Source: Flavobacteriales bacterium
GTDB lineage: Bacteria > Bacteroidota > Bacteroidia > Flavobacteriales_D > Crocinitomicaceae
Length of the DNA stretch: 64,000 bases
Direction: 5' to 3'
NCBI GenBank assembly: GCA_947497485.1
Contig: CANMHB010000002.1
Location: 62,001-126,000 of the forward strand
The notes beneath the pieces were generated by a model. That model ran no database searches, was not told the origin of the DNA, and was given only the letters and a program-made list of their open reading frames with translations. Each line of letters opens with the position of its first letter. The stretch's first letter is position 1. The translations under genes were made by a program, and so were the position numbers. Positions 61,152-64,000 of this stretch are shown one piece after another.

Positions 61152-62525
61152 CTAATAATTTAAAAATGGATATTCAAGGCCACTCAAATCTACCTCAAAA
61201 ATGTTGTAATTAAATACCCCATCATTTTCGCTTATTCCAGCCATGACGGCTTTTTTCAGTTCTGGATAAATCTGAAAGTGTGTATCATCATTGACTGTAT
61301 TGAAAGCAGCTCCCAAATTTGTTGGTTGACTCCAATTTCCACCAATGTTTTCAGAATAATAAATGTCATAACCTCCCATACCAGGAAGTGCATCGGAACT
61401 AAAAAACAAAAATCGTCCATCACCTGTAATAAAGGGTGTGGTCTCTCTTCCTGTTGTATTTATAACATCAGGTAGAACCTTTATTTCCTCAGAAAAAATG
61501 CCATTCTTTTTTTCAACATAAAAGATATCGGTCAATTTTTTTGTGGCATTTCGATCTGAAACAAAATATAAGGTTTGAATGTAATTATCCTCGTCAATGA
61601 ATAGGCTATCTGTAATGCACGCTGCTCCATCAAAAAATGTTGAATTAATCAATTTATTTTTCAATAATTCCATTCCTGCAAATACACCTGGCTCATCAGC
61701 AGTCATCTCATACAAATCTGAGCTTTCAGTTGTTTTCTCCTTTGAAGCGGATGTATTCACAGTCCCCAAAGCATATAGCCCATTTCGAGATACAAAATTA
61801 AGCGCATCAAAACCCTCTGTATTTATCCCTTCCATGACTTCTGGGACCAACGCAAATTCGCTTGTGGTTGAATCAATTTCAGCGTAATAAATATCTTCAA
61901 AGAAAAGTTGATCCTCTGGGTTTAAGTTTCCCCCTGTAGTTTCAGATTGCCGAGCAGTAAAAAACAATTTTTTGCCTTTCGCAATTAAAATAGGGCCGTA
62001 CTCATCATATTTTGTGTTGATTGAAAATGGTTTTCTTAAGTTTTTAACACCATTTTTTTCTTCATTTAAAGCAAATTCACATTGGGCAATAAATGAGGGT
62101 ATTTCAAATTCTTTTGAACCACGTTCTCCCAACTGTTCTTTGGATTTTTTGTAAAATTCCAACGCATTCTCAATTAAATTCAAGTTTTGATAGATTTTCG
62201 CAGCAAGAAAATGCATTTCTCCGTCGGCTTTCGTCTTTGCTAAACTTAAAGCAGTATCTATATCTACCTTTGCATCATTAAAATTATTGAGGTCAAATTC
62301 TGTTGTAGCAAGTAAATAGTATGCCTTCCACGAATAAGGATCAGCTGTTAAAGCCTGTTTATATAACATAAAGGCATCGTAGGTTCTACCGATATTATAC
62401 CTTTCATTACCATCACTTATGTATTTGGAACATTTTAATTTGTTGAAAAAACTCGTTTTATTATTTTGACCGATCGCAAAATAACAAGTCATAATGACTA
62501 ATAATGAAAGAATATTTTTATTCAT
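61152..62525 (-). CDS. Exported TPR and PD40 (beta-propeller) protein
   Basis: The 457-residue protein has a signal peptide (NILSLLVIMTCYFAIG), about 120 residues of TPR-like helices (YNIGRTYDAFMLYKQAL, YYLLATTEF), then WD40-like PD40 repeats. These include YGPILIAKGKKLFFTARQ, TPFITGDGRFLFFSSDALPG with GMGGYDIYYSENIGGNWSQ, and NTVNDDTHFQIYPE. Bacteroidota proteins with this order often carry a C-terminal OmpA peptidoglycan-binding domain (PorE-like), which is missing here. A role in the envelope, possibly near the type IX secretion machinery, is inferred only by resemblance. Confidence 0.8.
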   Translation of the reverse strand: MNKNILSLLVIMTCYFAIGQNNKTSFFNKLKCSKYISDGNERYNIGRTYDAFMLYKQALTADPYSWKAYYLLATTEFDLNNFNDAKVDIDTALSLAKTKADGEMHFLAAKIYQNLNLIENALEFYKKSKEQLGERGSKEFEIPSFIAQCEFALNEEKNGVKNLRKPFSINTKYDEYGPILIAKGKKLFFTARQSETTGGNLNPEDQLFFEDIYYAEIDSTTSEFALVPEVMEGINTEGFDALNFVSRNGLYALGTVNTSASKEKTTESSDLYEMTADEPGVFAGMELLKNKLINSTFFDGAACITDSLFIDEDNYIQTLYFVSDRNATKKLTDIFYVEKKNGIFSEEIKVLPDVINTTGRETTPFITGDGRFLFFSSDALPGMGGYDIYYSENIGGNWSQPTNLGAAFNTVNDDTHFQIYPELKKAVMAGISENDGVFNYNIFEVDLSGLEYPFLNY

Positions 62526-62719
62526 ATGTATTTAATTGTTTTTTAATGGTCATATGGAATCGCCATGTAATATATTCATCCGTGTTTGTGAGCATTTTGG
62601 TCATGGCTTATTTCATAATTTAAATTTATGATTTAACAAATTAACGAATAGTAATGTTACTCCAAACAATTCTTTTTTGTGATCTTCCAATATTTATTTG
62701 TTAAAAACTTAAATGAAAT

Positions 62720-63103
62720 TCAATTAATTTTTGGAAAATGTCTATCAGTCCCATCGAATCTCGGACTTTGAACGGATATAACTTTTAAAGACTTTCTCCC
62801 TCTGACTTGAACAGAATGAATAGTGTTTTTTGGGATTGTAACCTGCACGCCAGGAACTAGTTCGATTTCTTGACTACCCATAAGCATTACAGCTCGTCCT
62901 GAAAGGACAATAATTGTTTCTGTATGTTCCTTGTGAAAATGTTCCAAAACATTTTTTTTAACAGCTATGAAAAATGAACTTTGTAATGAATCTTCTGATA
63001 TTTTTTCTACATAAACATTTTCATATTCTGGTAGCACCTTTTCCTTCCAATTTATTTGAGATTCCCCTAAAAAAGGAATTATAAGAAACAAGAGAAAACG
63101 CAT
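62720..63103 (-). CDS. Exported cupin-domain protein
   Basis: The 127-residue protein has an N-terminal signal-like segment (RFLLFLIIPFLGESQ) and one cupin barrel. Metal-binding residues are seen in motif 1, EHFHKEHTETIIVLSG (two His and a Glu near 55-63), and motif 2, IPKNTIHSVQVRG (His near 97). The fold often carries sugar-modifying or dioxygenase activity, but the substrate cannot be told. It overlaps the upstream glutaminyl cyclase gene by one base. Of the 194 bases downstream (62526-62719), I see only AT-rich sequence with no confident element. Confidence 0.8.
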   Translation of the reverse strand: MRFLLFLIIPFLGESQINWKEKVLPEYENVYVEKISEDSLQSSFFIAVKKNVLEHFHKEHTETIIVLSGRAVMLMGSQEIELVPGVQVTIPKNTIHSVQVRGRKSLKVISVQSPRFDGTDRHFPKIN

Positions 63104-64000
63104 TATGCCGCTCGCTTTTTTACTTTTACTTGAAATAACTTAGGCCAGAATTTACCCGTCATATAGAGCTTGCTGCTTAAGTTATCTTTGGCAATTCCAT
63201 TTAATACTTCACCGTTGCCCTTGCCCTCTTTCACAAGATTCGTTGCATCAATCAATGCAAGTACCTTCCCATTTTCAGGATCAATAACGGCAATGTTATT
63301 AGATGTCCAAATATTCGCATAAATTTTTCCGTCAACATATTCAAGTTCATTCAAATAATTCAAGGGTCCTTGATTGGTATAAACTTCAATCGTTTTAACG
63401 ACCTCAAATGTTTTAGGGTCTCTGAAGAACAAACGTTCAGATCCATCTGACATTATTAGATGATTTTTATCATGGCAAAGGCCCCAGCCTTCACCTGTAT
63501 ACGAAAGCTCACGGGTTACCTGAAAGGTTGTTTTATCATAAACAACGCATTTGCCGTTTTTCCATGTTAACTGATAAAGTTCTTCGCCAAAAATTGTTAT
63601 CCCTTCACCAAAATATGAGGCATCGAGGGATGACTTTCTTTTTATTTCACCCGTTTTTAGATCTACTTCAGCGACTAGGGTTTGACCATTTTGATTTGGA
63701 TCTCCCGTTCCTTCAAATAAATTCCCTTTATCAAATTCGAGCCCTTGAGTAAAACTACTTTCTTGGTGAGGGTATTCAGCAATAATCTCAGTTGACCAAC
63801 TTTCCGGGATAATATCAGATAGGACTTGCAATACTCGTTGTTCCTCTTGAATCATACCGTCATTCAATGTCGCCTTTAAGGTGACTGTGTATGTTCCAAC
63901 ATGTTGATTGATTGTGTTAAAATCAAAGGTTATTTGTCCACTTGGTGACATCCATTCTTTAATTTTTTGCCCATTTATTTCTAGCGAAACATCCTTCACA
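63103..64000 (-). CDS. Glutaminyl-peptide cyclotransferase, partial at the window edge
   Basis: This beta-propeller enzyme forms pyroglutamate at peptide N-termini, usually in the periplasm or at the cell surface. The visible 298 residues contain ESSFTQGLEFDKGNLFEGTG, a hallmark of the bacterial/plant glutamine cyclotransferase family, GEGITIFGEELYQLTWK, GEGWGLCHDKNHLIMSDGS, LNELEYVDGKIYANIW and LNGIAKDN. An Ig-like domain of about 65 residues precedes the propeller. The frame is open at the right edge; a GTG at 63999 exists, but the true start and signal peptide are probably outside the window. Confidence 0.9.
   Translation of the reverse strand, partial: VKDVSLEINGQKIKEWMSPSGQITFDFNTINQHVGTYTVTLKATLNDGMIQEEQRVLQVLSDIIPESWSTEIIAEYPHQESSFTQGLEFDKGNLFEGTGDPNQNGQTLVAEVDLKTGEIKRKSSLDASYFGEGITIFGEELYQLTWKNGKCVVYDKTTFQVTRELSYTGEGWGLCHDKNHLIMSDGSERLFFRDPKTFEVVKTIEVYTNQGPLNYLNELEYVDGKIYANIWTSNNIAVIDPENGKVLALIDATNLVKEGKGNGEVLNGIAKDNLSSKLYMTGKFWPKLFQVKVKKRAA

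Overview
The window looks like a chromosomal segment of a low-GC Bacteroidota, most likely Flavobacteriales (a Fluviicola/Crocinitomicaceae-like bacterium is my guess). The support is an atpB-E-F-H-A-G operon without atpDC, an exbB-exbD-exbD-tonB-small membrane protein-PstS-like-TPR block, type IX secretion sorting domains, a gliding-motility-type C-terminal domain, bacterial tryptophan 2,3-dioxygenase, and several promoters of the Bacteroidota form TTG-N19-21-TAnnTTTG. I see no rRNA, tRNA, CRISPR array, insertion sequence or phage gene.

Bases 1-36800 are mostly core genome. In order: the F1Fo ATP synthase operon (atpG cut by the window edge), with a terminator-like hairpin between atpE and atpF; haem synthesis genes (hemJ, then hemA-hemC-hemD) with mce and a HAD phosphatase between; a TPR protein; the TonB energising operon; rseP; an M20 peptidase/LEA-2 lipoprotein/polA operon; a secreted choice-of-anchor-L protein; an orphan peptide-type binding lipoprotein; tryptophan 2,3-dioxygenase; a bestrophin; dxr; a large predicted outer-membrane barrel; queA; and two envelope proteins.

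Bases 36804-57953 are the accessory heart of the window: nine minus-strand genes forming a nonribosomal peptide synthetase (NRPS) cluster. Read in transcription order they are an HpgT-like aminotransferase, a 4-hydroxymandelate synthase-like dioxygenase, a GlcD-type FAD 2-hydroxy-acid oxidase, an Sfp-type phosphopantetheinyl transferase, an EctD/PhyH-type Fe(II)/2-oxoglutarate oxygenase, NRPS1 (truncated C lobe-PCP-C-A-PCP-E), NRPS2 (C-A-PCP-C-A-PCP-C-PCP-TE), a SAM methyltransferase and NRPS3 (C-A-PCP). The first three would make 4-hydroxyphenylglycine (Hpg) from 4-hydroxyphenylpyruvate, with a GlcD-type flavoprotein replacing the usual FMN oxidase. Specificity residues read by eye give the textbook ornithine code in two A domains and an Hpg-like code in another. 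The predicted product is a short cyclic or linear peptide with Hpg, ornithine and one D-residue, hydroxylated and methylated. Six carrier domains are served by only four A domains. I know of no described Bacteroidota product with this make-up.

Bases 58107-64000 hold a TPR sensor histidine kinase translationally coupled to a small unknown protein, truA, a TPR/PD40 periplasmic protein, a secreted cupin and a partial glutaminyl-peptide cyclotransferase. Domain and residue positions were read by eye and are approximate; no database search was possible.
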